Source of the DNA: Nocardia spumae
Lineage (GTDB): Bacteria; Actinomycetota; Actinomycetes; Mycobacteriales; Mycobacteriaceae
Length of the DNA stretch: 64,000 nucleotides
Reading direction: 5' to 3'
NCBI RefSeq assembly: GCF_020733635.1
Contig: NZ_JAJFZL010000001.1
Location: 930,001 to 994,000 of the forward strand
Shown: piece by piece, positions 43,709 to 51,994 of the stretch
How positions within the stretch are numbered: the stretch's first letter is position 1
How the letters are laid out: each line of letters opens with the position of its first letter
Made by a program: the position numbers and the translations under genes
Notes under the pieces: model-generated
What the model saw: only the letters and a program-made list of their open reading frames with translations
Databases searched by the model: none
Told to the model about the DNA's origin: nothing

Positions 43709-44692
43709 TCAGTGCTCGGGGAACCGGCGCCGGGTCCGGGGCCGCAACCGCAGATTCGGCAGCGGCGGTGCCGGAATGCGCTGCCGCGGAGTATGTCCCG
43801 CGACATCTCCGAAGCGCTGCACATCGTGGTTCTCCCACGCCGTGCGGGCGGCGTCGATCTCGTCGTGGTTGCGGCCGACGAAGTTCCACCACATCACCAG
43901 ATCCTCGCCGAACGGTGCGCCCCCGATCAGCACCACTCGCGCGCCGGATTCGCTGCGCAGTCGCAGGGCGGCGCGATCACTGCCCAGATACAGCAGCGGG
44001 CCGGGTTCGGCGCGCACATCGTCGACGCGCACCTGCCCCGACATCACCAGTACCGCGTGCTCGAATTCCGCGGTGAGCGGCAGGGTGGCGTCGGCGCCCG
44101 GTGCCACGGTGATATCCGCGCCGACGATCGGGGAGTAGCTGACCGCCGGCGAACTCAGCCCGCCGAGCGAACCGATGAGAACCGTCGCGCGCAAGCCGGG
44201 CAGAGCCAGGACGGGCAGGTCTCGATGCTGCTCGAAATGCGGCGCGATATCGCGGTGCGCGTCCGGCAGTGCGATCCAGAACTGGAGTCCCTGCCCGGCG
44301 GGCGCACCCGCCACCGTGTACTCCGAGTGGGCGATACCGTGCCCGGAGGTCATCAGATTCAACTGTCCGGGCTCGATCTCCACATCGGAGCCGACACTGT
44401 CGCGATGCCGGATCCGGCCGTCGAACGGCCAGGTCACGGTCTGCAATCCGATGTGCGGATGCGGATCGATATCCGGTGGCAGTCGATGTGAGGTTTCGGT
44501 CGAGCCGAAATGATCGAGGAAGCACCAGGCCCCCACGGTCGGCAGATCACGCTGTGGCAGAACCCGCATCACCGTGACTCCGCGCACGCCGCCCAGCGGG
44601 ACCTCCCGGGCCGGATAGAAATCCGCCCGCGGGCCGGGTGCCGGCGAGGATTCGCACAGTGCCTCCGTGGGATTCGCCTCGAGATCGCTCAT
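43709..44692 (-). CDS. Pirin family protein
   Basis: A two-cupin pirin of 327 residues. Metal ligands are HPHIGLQTVTW (His78, His80) and GIAHSEY (His122, Glu124), matching the Fe site of human pirin. The C-terminal cupin has GAPFGEDLVMWWNFVGRNHD, the second family signature. Bacterial pirins include quercetin dioxygenases and regulators of metabolic enzymes; which applies here cannot be told. It is convergent with the XRE gene (5 bases apart), and a GNAT gene lies upstream on the same strand (gap 45 bases). Confidence 0.9.
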   Translation of the reverse strand: MSDLEANPTEALCESSPAPGPRADFYPAREVPLGGVRGVTVMRVLPQRDLPTVGAWCFLDHFGSTETSHRLPPDIDPHPHIGLQTVTWPFDGRIRHRDSVGSDVEIEPGQLNLMTSGHGIAHSEYTVAGAPAGQGLQFWIALPDAHRDIAPHFEQHRDLPVLALPGLRATVLIGSLGGLSSPAVSYSPIVGADITVAPGADATLPLTAEFEHAVLVMSGQVRVDDVRAEPGPLLYLGSDRAALRLRSESGARVVLIGGAPFGEDLVMWWNFVGRNHDEIDAARTAWENHDVQRFGDVAGHTPRQRIPAPPLPNLRLRPRTRRRFPEH

Positions 44693-44737
44693 CGGCCCCT
44701 TTCACCCTCCGTGCTCGGCACTGGCCAGCGGGTTGGG

Positions 44738-45049
44738 CTACCGGGTAATGCCCTTGCCCACCACATGAGCATCGTAGTCCGGATGCTTGTCGAGCCAGCT
44801 CTTGATGAACGAACAGCGCGGCACGACAGCACGCCCGCGCTCCACCGCATCCTCGATCGCATGCCGGGCCAGGGTGCCGGCCAGGCCTTTGCCGCTGAAC
44901 TCCGAATCGACCTCGGTGTGAATGAAGGCGGTGTCGTCACCGGCCTCGCGGTATTCGGCGAACCCGGCGAGTTTGTCTCCGTACCACACCTCGTAGCGGT
45001 GCTGCGCTTCGTTGCGGACGACTGCGGCGGTCGCGGCCTGATCGATCAT
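44738..45049 (-). CDS. Small GNAT-type N-acetyltransferase (YjdJ-like)
   Basis: A 103-residue minimal acetyltransferase from ATG 45049, preceded by CAGGAG. EVDSEFSGKGLAGTLARHAI is the acetyl-CoA-binding motif, and VVPRCSFIKSWLDKHPDY is the second motif of the small GNAT family with a conserved Cys. This family (YjdJ/GTLF3B-like) is of unknown substrate. It lies in a run of minus-strand genes with pirin downstream and the AhpD-like gene 70 bases upstream. Confidence 0.85.
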   Translation of the reverse strand: MIDQAATAAVVRNEAQHRYEVWYGDKLAGFAEYREAGDDTAFIHTEVDSEFSGKGLAGTLARHAIEDAVERGRAVVPRCSFIKSWLDKHPDYDAHVVGKGITR

Positions 45050-45119
45050 CGGTTCTACTCCTGTATTCCTGCGGGGCACCCGCACCCGGTCGCACCGAGG
45101 ACAGGCTTCGCCGGACGCC

Positions 45120-45602
45120 TCATCGGTGCTCCTGCCGTTCCCGCACCGGATGCCTGCTCATGATCGACACGCGATTGAACGCGCCGATGGTGGTCGCGAC
45201 CCAGATGACCACCGAGACCTGCTCATCCGACAGATGGTGCCGCGCAAGGGCGTACTCACGTGCCAGGGTGTCCTCATCGGGCAGCGTGGTGGTCGTCTCC
45301 GCGAGGGCGAGTGCGGCACACTCGGACGGGGTGAACAGCTCGCTACGCCGCCAGGCCGGCAGCACCTCGAGTTGTTGCGCGGTCACACCGGCCGTCAGCG
45401 CCGCCCGGGAATGCAGGTCCAGGCAGAACGCACATCCGTTGAGCTGTGACACCCGGACATTGATCAGTTCGACCAGTGAGCGGTCCAGTCCGGCGGCCGC
45501 CGCCGCGTTGCGGGCGGCCAGCGCGACACCGCCCAGCGCACGAAACGGTTCGGGGCTCTGTTTGTCGATCCAGATGCGGGCATCCGCGGCGGGGTTTTGC
45601 AT
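45120..45602 (-). CDS. AhpD-like carboxymuconolactone decarboxylase family protein
   Basis: A 160-residue helical protein with the AhpD-family thiol motif CAFCLDLH (Cys57, Cys60, His64). In AhpD this CxxC reduces lipoyl groups that feed peroxidase AhpC; other members are carboxymuconolactone decarboxylases. LVELINVRVSQLNGCAFCLD is the usual leading helix. A role in alkyl-hydroperoxide or general redox defence is plausible. The next minus-strand gene upstream, a MerR regulator, ends 74 bases before its start. Confidence 0.88.
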   Translation of the reverse strand: MQNPAADARIWIDKQSPEPFRALGGVALAARNAAAAAGLDRSLVELINVRVSQLNGCAFCLDLHSRAALTAGVTAQQLEVLPAWRRSELFTPSECAALALAETTTTLPDEDTLAREYALARHHLSDEQVSVVIWVATTIGAFNRVSIMSRHPVRERQEHR

Positions 45603-45676
45603 AGCGCAGGCATCCTAACCGTGCGCTGCGTCACCATGCGCGGGATGTATGCGACGTCACGCGGTCGCGGGGCGGC

Positions 45677-46102
45677 TCAGATATGTTGCATGGCAGTCAC
45701 TCTGCCTTCGTACAGATCGATCTTGCGGTCCAGGACGGCGAGGGTCCGGTGCAGGTCCTCGATCTGCGCCAGCACCCCTTCGCGGGTGTTGCGGAACATA
45801 TCCAGGCGTTCCGGGGTGGTGTCGTCACCGGCTCGAACCAATTCGGCGTAGTGGACCATATCGGCCACCGACATCCCCGTGGTGCGCAGACAGCCGATCA
45901 GATGCAGCCAGTTCAGATCGCGATCGCTGAACCGGCGCTTACCGCTGGAATCTCGGCCGATGTAGTCCATCAGGCCGATCCGCTCGTACCAGCGCAGGGT
46001 GTCGCGGGTCAGACCGGATCGCTCGGCGGCATCGCCGATCGAGTACTTCGGGCGCTCGTAGTCCTCGGGCTGTTCGAGGGGGGTCACCGTGGTTGTCGTC
46101 AT
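45677..46102 (-). CDS. MerR-family transcriptional regulator
   Basis: A 141-residue regulator from ATG 46102. YSIGDAAERSGLTRDTLRWY (20-39) is the MerR helix-turn-helix, followed by RRFSDRDLNWLHLIGCLRTT and a long coiled coil (RLDMFRNTREGVLAQIEDLH to the end). No Cys cluster for metal is present, so a small-molecule or aldehyde signal is likelier. The promoter just upstream has the 19-base spacer of MerR-controlled promoters and a palindrome, so it probably regulates itself and perhaps its neighbours. Confidence 0.9.
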   Translation of the reverse strand: MTTTTVTPLEQPEDYERPKYSIGDAAERSGLTRDTLRWYERIGLMDYIGRDSSGKRRFSDRDLNWLHLIGCLRTTGMSVADMVHYAELVRAGDDTTPERLDMFRNTREGVLAQIEDLHRTLAVLDRKIDLYEGRVTAMQHI

Positions 46103-46134
46103 CGCCCGTCGCCTTCCTGCCGAACCTGCCTTCG

Positions 46135-46165
46135 ACAGTACCGACCTGGAGTGCGCTCCATACAA
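46135..46165 (-). promoter_or_regulatory. MerR-type promoter with 19-bp spacer and palindromic operator
   Basis: Minus strand: -35 TTGTAT (46165-46160), 19-base spacer, -10 TACTGT (46140-46135). The palindrome TGGAGcgcaCTCCA (plus strand 46147-46160) sits in the spacer region and overlaps the last base of the -35. This is the layout that MerR proteins twist to activate. It reads into the MerR gene whose ATG is 33 bases past the -10. Confidence 0.7.
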
Positions 46166-46214
46166 GCCGCGGCGGGCGGCGAGCTCGCGCCGACGGGCTC
46201 GCCGCGGCCGTCGC

Positions 46215-46583
46215 TCAGTGGTATTCCGGCAGCTGCTGGACGGCCCATTTGTTGCCGTCCGGATCGGCGAAATAGGTGAACAGGCCCCAGCCCTCGTCCT
46301 TGACCGGTGTGGCCTCGACGCCCGCGGCCACCAGCTGCCGATACGCGTCCTCGGCGCTGGCCACCACCATCTGCATCCCGACGACGCTGCCCGGCGCGGC
46401 ATCGGTGATGCCCCGGCCGATGCAGATGGAACAGCCCGATCCCGGCGGGGTCAGCTGCACGAAGCGGATCTCCTCGGTGGGGCTGGCATCGTGATCGGCC
46501 GCGAATCCGATGCTCGTGTAGAACTCCTTGGCCCGATCGACATCGGTGACCGGGATGGCGACGAGTTCGATTTTCCAATCCAT
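46215..46583 (-). CDS. VOC (glyoxalase/extradiol dioxygenase-like) family protein
   Basis: A 122-residue single VOC module: DWKIELVAIPVTDVDRAKEF at the start, GSGCSICIGRGI in the middle, and TYFADPDGNKWAVQQLPEY at the end. A Glu in the KDEGWGLFTYFADPDGN region could be a metal ligand. It is upstream of the MerR gene on the same strand (gap 112 bases with the MerR promoter in it). A substrate cannot be assigned. Confidence 0.87.
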   Translation of the reverse strand: MDWKIELVAIPVTDVDRAKEFYTSIGFAADHDASPTEEIRFVQLTPPGSGCSICIGRGITDAAPGSVVGMQMVVASAEDAYRQLVAAGVEATPVKDEGWGLFTYFADPDGNKWAVQQLPEYH

Positions 46584-46651
46584 GTGCGCAGCATCTCACC
46601 GGGTACCGACAAGTCCGGGCGGCCGCGGCCGCGAGCGCCTACCCTTGATTC

Positions 46652-46852
46652 ATGGCCAAAGAAATCGATCGGGTCCGGGCGCGGTCGGCGCTGGAAACGG
46701 TCAAGGAAAGCCCGTTCATCGCCCTCGTCGCGGCGATCCCGGTGATCGTCGTGCTCGGCGTCGTCTGGGCTCTCACCAACTGGTTCGTCGCGCTGCTCGT
46801 TCTCGTCCTGATCGGCGCGGTGGTGATGGTGCGCGGCAAATTCCTGCGCTGA
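46652..46852 (+). CDS. Small membrane protein of unknown function
   Basis: A 66-residue protein with a charged N-terminus (MAKEIDRVRARSALETVKES), two hydrophobic helices (about 22-40 and 44-60, VVLGVVWALTNWF, ALLVLVLIGAVVMV) and a basic tail RGKFLR. This fits a two-helix membrane peptide, with the charged end probably cytoplasmic. I know no function. It lies alone on the plus strand between divergent VOC and convergent SixA genes. Confidence 0.7.
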   Translation: MAKEIDRVRARSALETVKESPFIALVAAIPVIVVLGVVWALTNWFVALLVLVLIGAVVMVRGKFLR

Positions 46853-46884
46853 CACGAACTTTCGCGCGGCCGGCGCCGGGTGTG

Positions 46885-47376
46885 TCAGCGCGGGACGTGG
46901 AATCGGACCAGTTCACCCGTGCCGGGGTCCACGTCCGGCCACGGCCGGTCGAACTCGAGCACCGCGAGCGCCGAGGTGGGGAATTTCCGGCTGAGTTCCT
47001 CCGCCGGCAGTGAGGCGCGGTTGGCGGCCAGCTCCCAGGCCGTCCACGGCATCCCCGGGGAATGACCGATCAGCAGCAGCGTCTGCACTTCGGCGGCGGT
47101 CAGCTGGATCAGCTCGATCAACGTGTGCGGGGTCGCCTCGTAGATCGCGTGCTCGAACGCGACCGGTGCGGTGATACCCGTGGCGGCGAGCGTTTCGCGG
47201 GTACGCACCGCGTCCGAGCAGCAGACCGCGTCGACCACCGGCTGGGTCTCGCGCAGCCAGGTGCCGGCCAGCGCCGCCTCCCGCTTCCCGCGGGGCGCCA
47301 ATGGCCGATCGTGGTCGTCGACACCCGGTGGATATGCGGACTTACCGTGCCGCATCAGGATCAGCGTCCGCGCCAT
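46885..47376 (-). CDS. SixA-type histidine phosphatase
   Basis: A 163-residue phosphohistidine phosphatase of the RHG/histidine phosphatase superfamily from ATG 47376. The catalytic RHG motif is at 9-11 (LMRHGKSAYP) and the second His is in LLIGHSPG (His105). SixA-type proteins remove phosphate from histidine on phosphotransfer proteins. CCSDAVRTRET carries the arginine pair of the family. It is divergent from fprB. Confidence 0.9.
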   Translation of the reverse strand: MARTLILMRHGKSAYPPGVDDHDRPLAPRGKREAALAGTWLRETQPVVDAVCCSDAVRTRETLAATGITAPVAFEHAIYEATPHTLIELIQLTAAEVQTLLLIGHSPGMPWTAWELAANRASLPAEELSRKFPTSALAVLEFDRPWPDVDPGTGELVRFHVPR

Positions 47377-47408
47377 GGGCAATACCGTAAGCCCGGGCGC
47401 AGTCGGGT

Positions 47409-47508
47409 GTGTCACAGGGGACACCATCCTGCTGGGAGATCTAACTCACTCTCGAGGCACACTGAAGGGTGGTGTCACATCAACTGCCCACCGGCACCGG
47501 TGTGACAC
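47409..47508. promoter_or_regulatory. Three TGTGACAC-type boxes upstream of fprB
   Basis: GTGTCACA at 47409-47416, GTGTCACA at 47472-47479 and its reverse complement TGTGACAC at 47501-47508 lie in the 191-base sixA-fprB gap. The last two form an inverted pair with a 21-base gap. They look like repeated binding sites for one regulator, possibly Crp/GlxR- or MtrA-like; this is not confirmed. Confidence 0.45.
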
Positions 47509-47567
47509 ACGCCCCGTCCGGACCCCGGATGGGGATGCCCCATGATGTTTTCGAGGATCTGCGAGAT

Positions 47568-49235
47568 ATGGCCTACGTGATCACGCAGCGTTGTTGCAAC
47601 GACGCCAGCTGCGTACCCGAGTGCCCGGTCGATTGCATTCGTCCTACTCCGGAGCAACCCGAGTTCGCGACGACCGAGCAGCTGTACATCGACCCCGACA
47701 CATGCATCGACTGTGGTGCCTGTGTGGATGCCTGCCCGGTGGAGGCCATCTTCTCCGAGGACGACCTGACGGCTTCCCTGGCTCGCTTCCGCGATATCAA
47801 CGCCTCGTATTTCCAGCGGCATCCGCTGGAGTCGAACTTCGATCCGCTGGTGACCCCGGCGCGCCCGCCCAAGGAGCTGGGCACGCTGCGGGTGGCGATC
47901 GTCGGCGCCGGGCCCGCGGCCTGCTACGCGGCCGACGAGCTGCTGCGGCGCGCCGATGTCGAGGTGGAGATGTTCGACCGGCTGCCGACCCCGTGGGGTC
48001 TGGTCCGTGCCGGTGTCGCCCCGGATCATCCGGGCACCAAGTCGGTGTCGAGCATGTTCGAGAGCGCTTTCCGCCGCGAGACGCTGCAGTATCGGCTCAA
48101 TGTCGAGGTCGGTAAGCACATTTCGCACGATGAGCTGCTCGCCCATCATCACGCGGTGATCTATGCCGTCGGCGCCTCCACCGACCGCCGCCTGGACGTG
48201 CCCGGTGAGGACCTGCCCGGCAGCCATTCCGCGACCGAGTTCGTGGCCTGGTACAACGGCCACCCCGACTACGCCGAGCGCACCTTCGATCTGTCCGGTG
48301 AGCGGGTCGTCATCGTGGGTAACGGCAACGTCGCACTCGACGTGGCGCGGGTATTGACCCTGCCGCCCGACGAGCTGGCCAAGACCGATATCGCCGACCA
48401 CGCCCTGGACGCGCTGCGCGCGAGCAATATTCGCGAGGTCGTGGTGCTGGGCCGGCGCGGCCCGCTGCAGGCCGCCTACACCTCCGCGGAATTCCTGGCG
48501 CTGGGCCATCTGAAGGGCGTCGACGTGGTCATCGACCCCGCCGAGCTGGAACTGGATCCGCACAGTCAGGCGTTGCTCGACGATCCGGAGATCGAACCCT
48601 CGCTGAAGCTGAAGTACGAGCTGGCGCGGGAGTACGCGGCCGAGGCCCCGAACCCGGACAACAAGCGCATCGTGTTCCGCTATCTGGCCTCGCCGACCGA
48701 GATCAGTGGTGACGGCAAGGTCGAGGCGGTCGAATTCGTGCACAACGAACTGGTCGCCGAGGACGGCCGGGTCCTGGCGCGGGCCTCCGATCGCACGGAG
48801 ACGCTGGCGGCGTCGATGGTGCTGCGGTCCATCGGCTACCGCGGTGTGGCGATCGCGGATCTGCCGTTCGACGAGCGCAGCGGTGTCGTCCCGAACGAGC
48901 ACGGCCGGGTCGTCGCCGATGCGGCGCATGTGACCGGTGTGTATGTCTCGGGCTGGATCAAGCGCGGACCCCGCGGCGTGATCGGATCCAACCGGGTCGA
49001 CGCGACCGAGACCGTGGAACAGTTGCTCGAGGATTTCACCACGGGCAAACTGACTGCCCCACAGGGGGATCGGGCAGCGCTGGAGGCCCTGCTCGCGCAG
49101 CGGCAACCCGACGCGATCAACCGCGAGGGCTGGAAGGCCATCGACGCGGCCGAGAAGACCGCCGGCAAGACCGCCGGCCGCCCGCGGGTCAAATTCACCA
49201 CCATCGAGGACCTGCTCAAAGCCGCGCGCGGCTGA
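47568..49235 (+). CDS. fprB: Ferredoxin-NADP reductase FprB-like, with N-terminal ferredoxin domain
   Basis: A flavoprotein of 555 residues that passes electrons from NADPH to iron-sulfur proteins or cytochromes P450. The N-terminus is a ferredoxin domain with two Cys clusters (CCNDASCVPECPVDC, 9-23 and CIDCGACVDACP, 46-57). The rest is an adrenodoxin-reductase-like FAD/NADP domain: AIVGAGPAACYAADEL, PTPWGLVRAGVAPDH, VVIVGNGNVALDVARV, SGWIKRGPRGVIGSN. The order and length resemble mycobacterial FprB. ATG 47568 is preferred over an upstream ATG at 47529 because the conserved sequence begins MAYVITQRCC. Confidence 0.92.
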   Translation: MAYVITQRCCNDASCVPECPVDCIRPTPEQPEFATTEQLYIDPDTCIDCGACVDACPVEAIFSEDDLTASLARFRDINASYFQRHPLESNFDPLVTPARPPKELGTLRVAIVGAGPAACYAADELLRRADVEVEMFDRLPTPWGLVRAGVAPDHPGTKSVSSMFESAFRRETLQYRLNVEVGKHISHDELLAHHHAVIYAVGASTDRRLDVPGEDLPGSHSATEFVAWYNGHPDYAERTFDLSGERVVIVGNGNVALDVARVLTLPPDELAKTDIADHALDALRASNIREVVVLGRRGPLQAAYTSAEFLALGHLKGVDVVIDPAELELDPHSQALLDDPEIEPSLKLKYELAREYAAEAPNPDNKRIVFRYLASPTEISGDGKVEAVEFVHNELVAEDGRVLARASDRTETLAASMVLRSIGYRGVAIADLPFDERSGVVPNEHGRVVADAAHVTGVYVSGWIKRGPRGVIGSNRVDATETVEQLLEDFTTGKLTAPQGDRAALEALLAQRQPDAINREGWKAIDAAEKTAGKTAGRPRVKFTTIEDLLKAARG

Positions 49236-49321
49236 CGGCCGGGGGTTCCGGACCCGTCCGCGCAGCGGGTCCGGAACCGCGGGCGTCCGCGCGAACCGAC
49301 GGCTACCGCACGGCCGGGAAC

Positions 49322-50095
49322 TCAGCCGGGCAGCGGGCCGATCCGGACGGTCGTCGTGATCGCGCCGTCGACCATGAACCACAGCCGCAGCACCGCCTGG
49401 CCGTTACGGTCACCGGGTTCGTAGCGGCTGCGCACACTGATGTGCTGGCGGGCCAGTACGGGGGCGAGATATTCGATCACCGCGCGATGCGGGCCGGCCA
49501 CCAGCTTCGGATAGTCGACCAGATAGTGCTCGACCGCTTGCCAGTACACGGCGTTGTTGACGTGGTTGAACTGGTCGATGTCGGTCGCTCGCACCGGGAA
49601 CGGCAGATCGGTGTCGGACTCCGCGGGCACCGCGTCGTTCAGCCACGGCCGCCAGCGCAGCCGGTGCTCGTCGGTGGTCCGGGCCAGGTGGGCCAGGCCC
49701 TGATCGCTGATCCGAGTCGGCATATTGGTCGACTCGTTGATATTGATCCAGAAACCCTCGGTCTCGACCAAGCCGCCGTTGTCGCTGGTGATACGCACCC
49801 GCATATTGGTCCAGCGGGTCGACATGGCCGAACACCAGCGGCGTAGTTCCACTCGGTCCGGCCACACGATCGGCCGCACCACGTCGATCACGGTGCGGCG
49901 CACGATCCAATCCGGGTCGGTGCGATGGAAGAAGCTGCTGTGCAATTCTTCCCACGCGATGTCTTGCAAATATCGAGCCACGGCATCGAGCCGCAGCCGG
50001 CTGTAGGGATCTACATCGCCAGCCCGGATGGGCCACGCCGAAGCGAAGCCCATGCCCTCCTGGGGAAGCGGGGCGAGTGGCTGATCGAGTGACAC
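49322..50095 (-). CDS. Acyl-ACP thioesterase
   Basis: A 257-residue enzyme of the acyl-ACP thioesterase (FatA/FatB-like) family. Two hot-dog repeats can be seen: N-terminal GDVDPYSRLRLDAVARYLQD and C-terminal RATDIDQFNHVNNAVYWQAV, with Asn and His as active-site residues. It could release free fatty acid from FAS products. GTG start at 50095 with GAGGAG upstream. The neighbour upstream on the same strand ends at 50352, leaving a 256-base gap. Confidence 0.87.
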   Translation of the reverse strand: MSLDQPLAPLPQEGMGFASAWPIRAGDVDPYSRLRLDAVARYLQDIAWEELHSSFFHRTDPDWIVRRTVIDVVRPIVWPDRVELRRWCSAMSTRWTNMRVRITSDNGGLVETEGFWININESTNMPTRISDQGLAHLARTTDEHRLRWRPWLNDAVPAESDTDLPFPVRATDIDQFNHVNNAVYWQAVEHYLVDYPKLVAGPHRAVIEYLAPVLARQHISVRSRYEPGDRNGQAVLRLWFMVDGAITTTVRIGPLPG

Positions 50096-50351
50096 TGGTG
50101 CTCCTCGCGCTGCACGGTGTGCCGCGTACTCATGCGGTGCTTCTTTGACATGACTTTACGGGGCGCAGGTCACACTGTTACGCCGAGATGGCTCTACTCA
50201 CACGTAGCAAATGTCCAGTTTCGGTCCGGAGGGAGGGTGCTCCGACGAGAAGAGCACCGCCACTTGCGATTTCGATAACCACCTCCGCGAGCGGTGTGAA
50301 ACGCTCCCGTTGCCGATTCGGGCGCGGAACGCGCCCGGTTCCTTTCGGCGA

Positions 50352-51557
50352 TCAGTAGCCGACGTAGCCGCTGCCACCGGAGACCGCGGAGACGCCCGGC
50401 ACGTTGTCCAGGGAGCCGTAGCGGTCGATCGAGTAGCGCGTCGCGGCGACGATATTGTCGACCGGATTCCAGATGTCGTTGTGGCCGGGAGCGGCGTGCG
50501 CGTTGAAGGTGCTGTCGATGCACTGCATCAGCCCCTTCGACGGGTGCCCCGCGGCGGCGTTGCTGTCCCAGTTGTTGATCGCGTTCGGGTCACCGCCCGA
50601 TTCGTGCTCGATGATCAGGGCGATGGCGTTCTCGTCGATCGACTCCGGTGGGTAGCCCATCTCGATCAGGACCTGCTTGGCCTGGGCGATCCAATCCTTC
50701 ACATCGCCGGAGGGATGAGCCGTGGGTGGCGGTCCGCTGGTCGAACCGCTGCTCGAACCGCTGTAGGCGGCACTGCTGTAGCCGCCACCGCTGTGTGAGC
50801 TGTTGCCGCCCGAATGGGAGCTGGTCAGGTTCGAGACCGGGCTGCCGGAGTTGTGCGGTGCCGGCGCGGTGGCCGCGGGCGCGGTGGCGGCGGGAACCGT
50901 CGGTGCCGGAGGCGCCGGAGGTGCCGCACCGGCGCCGGTGACCGGGTCGCCGAGTCCGGCGAAGGCGAGATCGAGGGGAGCCTTGGCGCCGTCGACGGCC
51001 GTGATCGCGGCTTCGGCCACCAACTCGGCCTGTTTCAGGGCGTTGGTTATCGCCAGCTGATGCCGGGCGGCGAAGCCGTCCTCGCGCAGTGAGTTGTTCT
51101 GCTTGTCGATATCGCTGGCGCCCTGCAGGTCCTGCCAGTACTTCTTGCGGGTATTCGCGGTGACCGTGCCGTTGTCGGCGACCTCGAAGCCGTCCGTCGG
51201 GGTCCCCTCCTCCTGGCCGGAGGGATGCAGCGCGGCGTCCCGCGCGTCCAGGACCGCCTTCTTGGCATTCTCGAGGTTCTCGACCTGCTGGCCCACGGCT
51301 GTCTGCAAGCCGAGCACCGCCTGACTGACCGCCGAGGCGCGTCCCTTCTCCAGCTCCATGCGCCCGTCGGCCGCCTGCGCCGCACCGCCGCCCCACTGCT
51401 GGTTCTGGCCGAGCTTCCGGGTGCTGTCGACCGCCGCGAGGACGGCTCGGTCGAGGTCGCCGGACAGCTTGCCGACCGCGGCGGCGGCGGTACGCAATGC
51501 CTCGGGATCCCACTTTTCGACATCCGGGATCGTCGGTGCCCCGCCCGGTGCCGTCAT
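50352..51557 (-). CDS. Type VII secretion-type protein with C-terminal lytic transglycosylase domain
   Basis: A 401-residue protein with a WXG100-like N-terminus and a cell-wall hydrolase C-terminus. The N-terminal 1-200 is helical with a W-G turn (NQQWGGGAA, Trp55), like ESX substrates. A Pro/Ser/Gly linker (about 210-285) follows. The C-terminal 290-401 is an SLT-type transglycosylase: AIALIIEHESGGDPNAINNW with catalytic Glu319, GLMQ, IWNPVDNIVAATRY and GYVGY at the end. It has no signal peptide, so export through a type VII system is likely. It is coupled by a 4-base overlap to a partner gene. Confidence 0.85.
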   Translation of the reverse strand: MTAPGGAPTIPDVEKWDPEALRTAAAAVGKLSGDLDRAVLAAVDSTRKLGQNQQWGGGAAQAADGRMELEKGRASAVSQAVLGLQTAVGQQVENLENAKKAVLDARDAALHPSGQEEGTPTDGFEVADNGTVTANTRKKYWQDLQGASDIDKQNNSLREDGFAARHQLAITNALKQAELVAEAAITAVDGAKAPLDLAFAGLGDPVTGAGAAPPAPPAPTVPAATAPAATAPAPHNSGSPVSNLTSSHSGGNSSHSGGGYSSAAYSGSSSGSTSGPPPTAHPSGDVKDWIAQAKQVLIEMGYPPESIDENAIALIIEHESGGDPNAINNWDSNAAAGHPSKGLMQCIDSTFNAHAAPGHNDIWNPVDNIVAATRYSIDRYGSLDNVPGVSAVSGGSGYVGY

Positions 51558-51874
51558 ACCCGGATTCCGATCGTGTTCAAATCGTCGCGCAGCTGCTGAT
51601 CGGTATCGATGATGACCTTGCCGGCCTGCTCGACGGAGTCGGCGATATGCGTTACGCGAGAACCGATTCGCTGCAGAGAGTTCTCGACCGAGGTCTTGGC
51701 GCCGATGCAGGCGGCCTCCCAGCCGGTGCCGGGCAGCGCCCCCGCGGCGGCGGCCAGTCCGGGATCGAGTTTGCCGATGGCATCGGACTCGTCGTGCAAG
51801 GTTTTCGCGAAACTCCGCAGCGCCGCGGGATCGATCTTCATCGCGTTCGCGGGTGGATCGTTGGGACCGGCCAT
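51554..51874 (-). CDS. WXG100-like ESX secretion target/chaperone partner
   Basis: A 106-residue helical-hairpin protein. DPAALRSFAKTLHDESDAIG and SVENSLQRIGSRVTHIADSV form the two helices; the turn carries Trp52 in PGTGWEAACIG. The size and shape match the WXG100/EspC-DUF2580 family, which pair with a longer substrate. The stop overlaps the transglycosylase start. The start could be a Met at residue 12. No EspG or EccC is present in the window, so the export system lies elsewhere. Confidence 0.78.
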   Translation of the reverse strand: MAGPNDPPANAMKIDPAALRSFAKTLHDESDAIGKLDPGLAAAAGALPGTGWEAACIGAKTSVENSLQRIGSRVTHIADSVEQAGKVIIDTDQQLRDDLNTIGIRV

Positions 51875-51994
51875 GAGACTCCCCCTCTTCGCTCAGTCAG
51901 CGGGCCAAGCCTAGCAAATGGCGGACCCGTGGACAGGGGTGTGCGAAGACCGGTTAACTTGTTGGAAAGCAGCCGTGGACAGAGAGGTCGTTTC

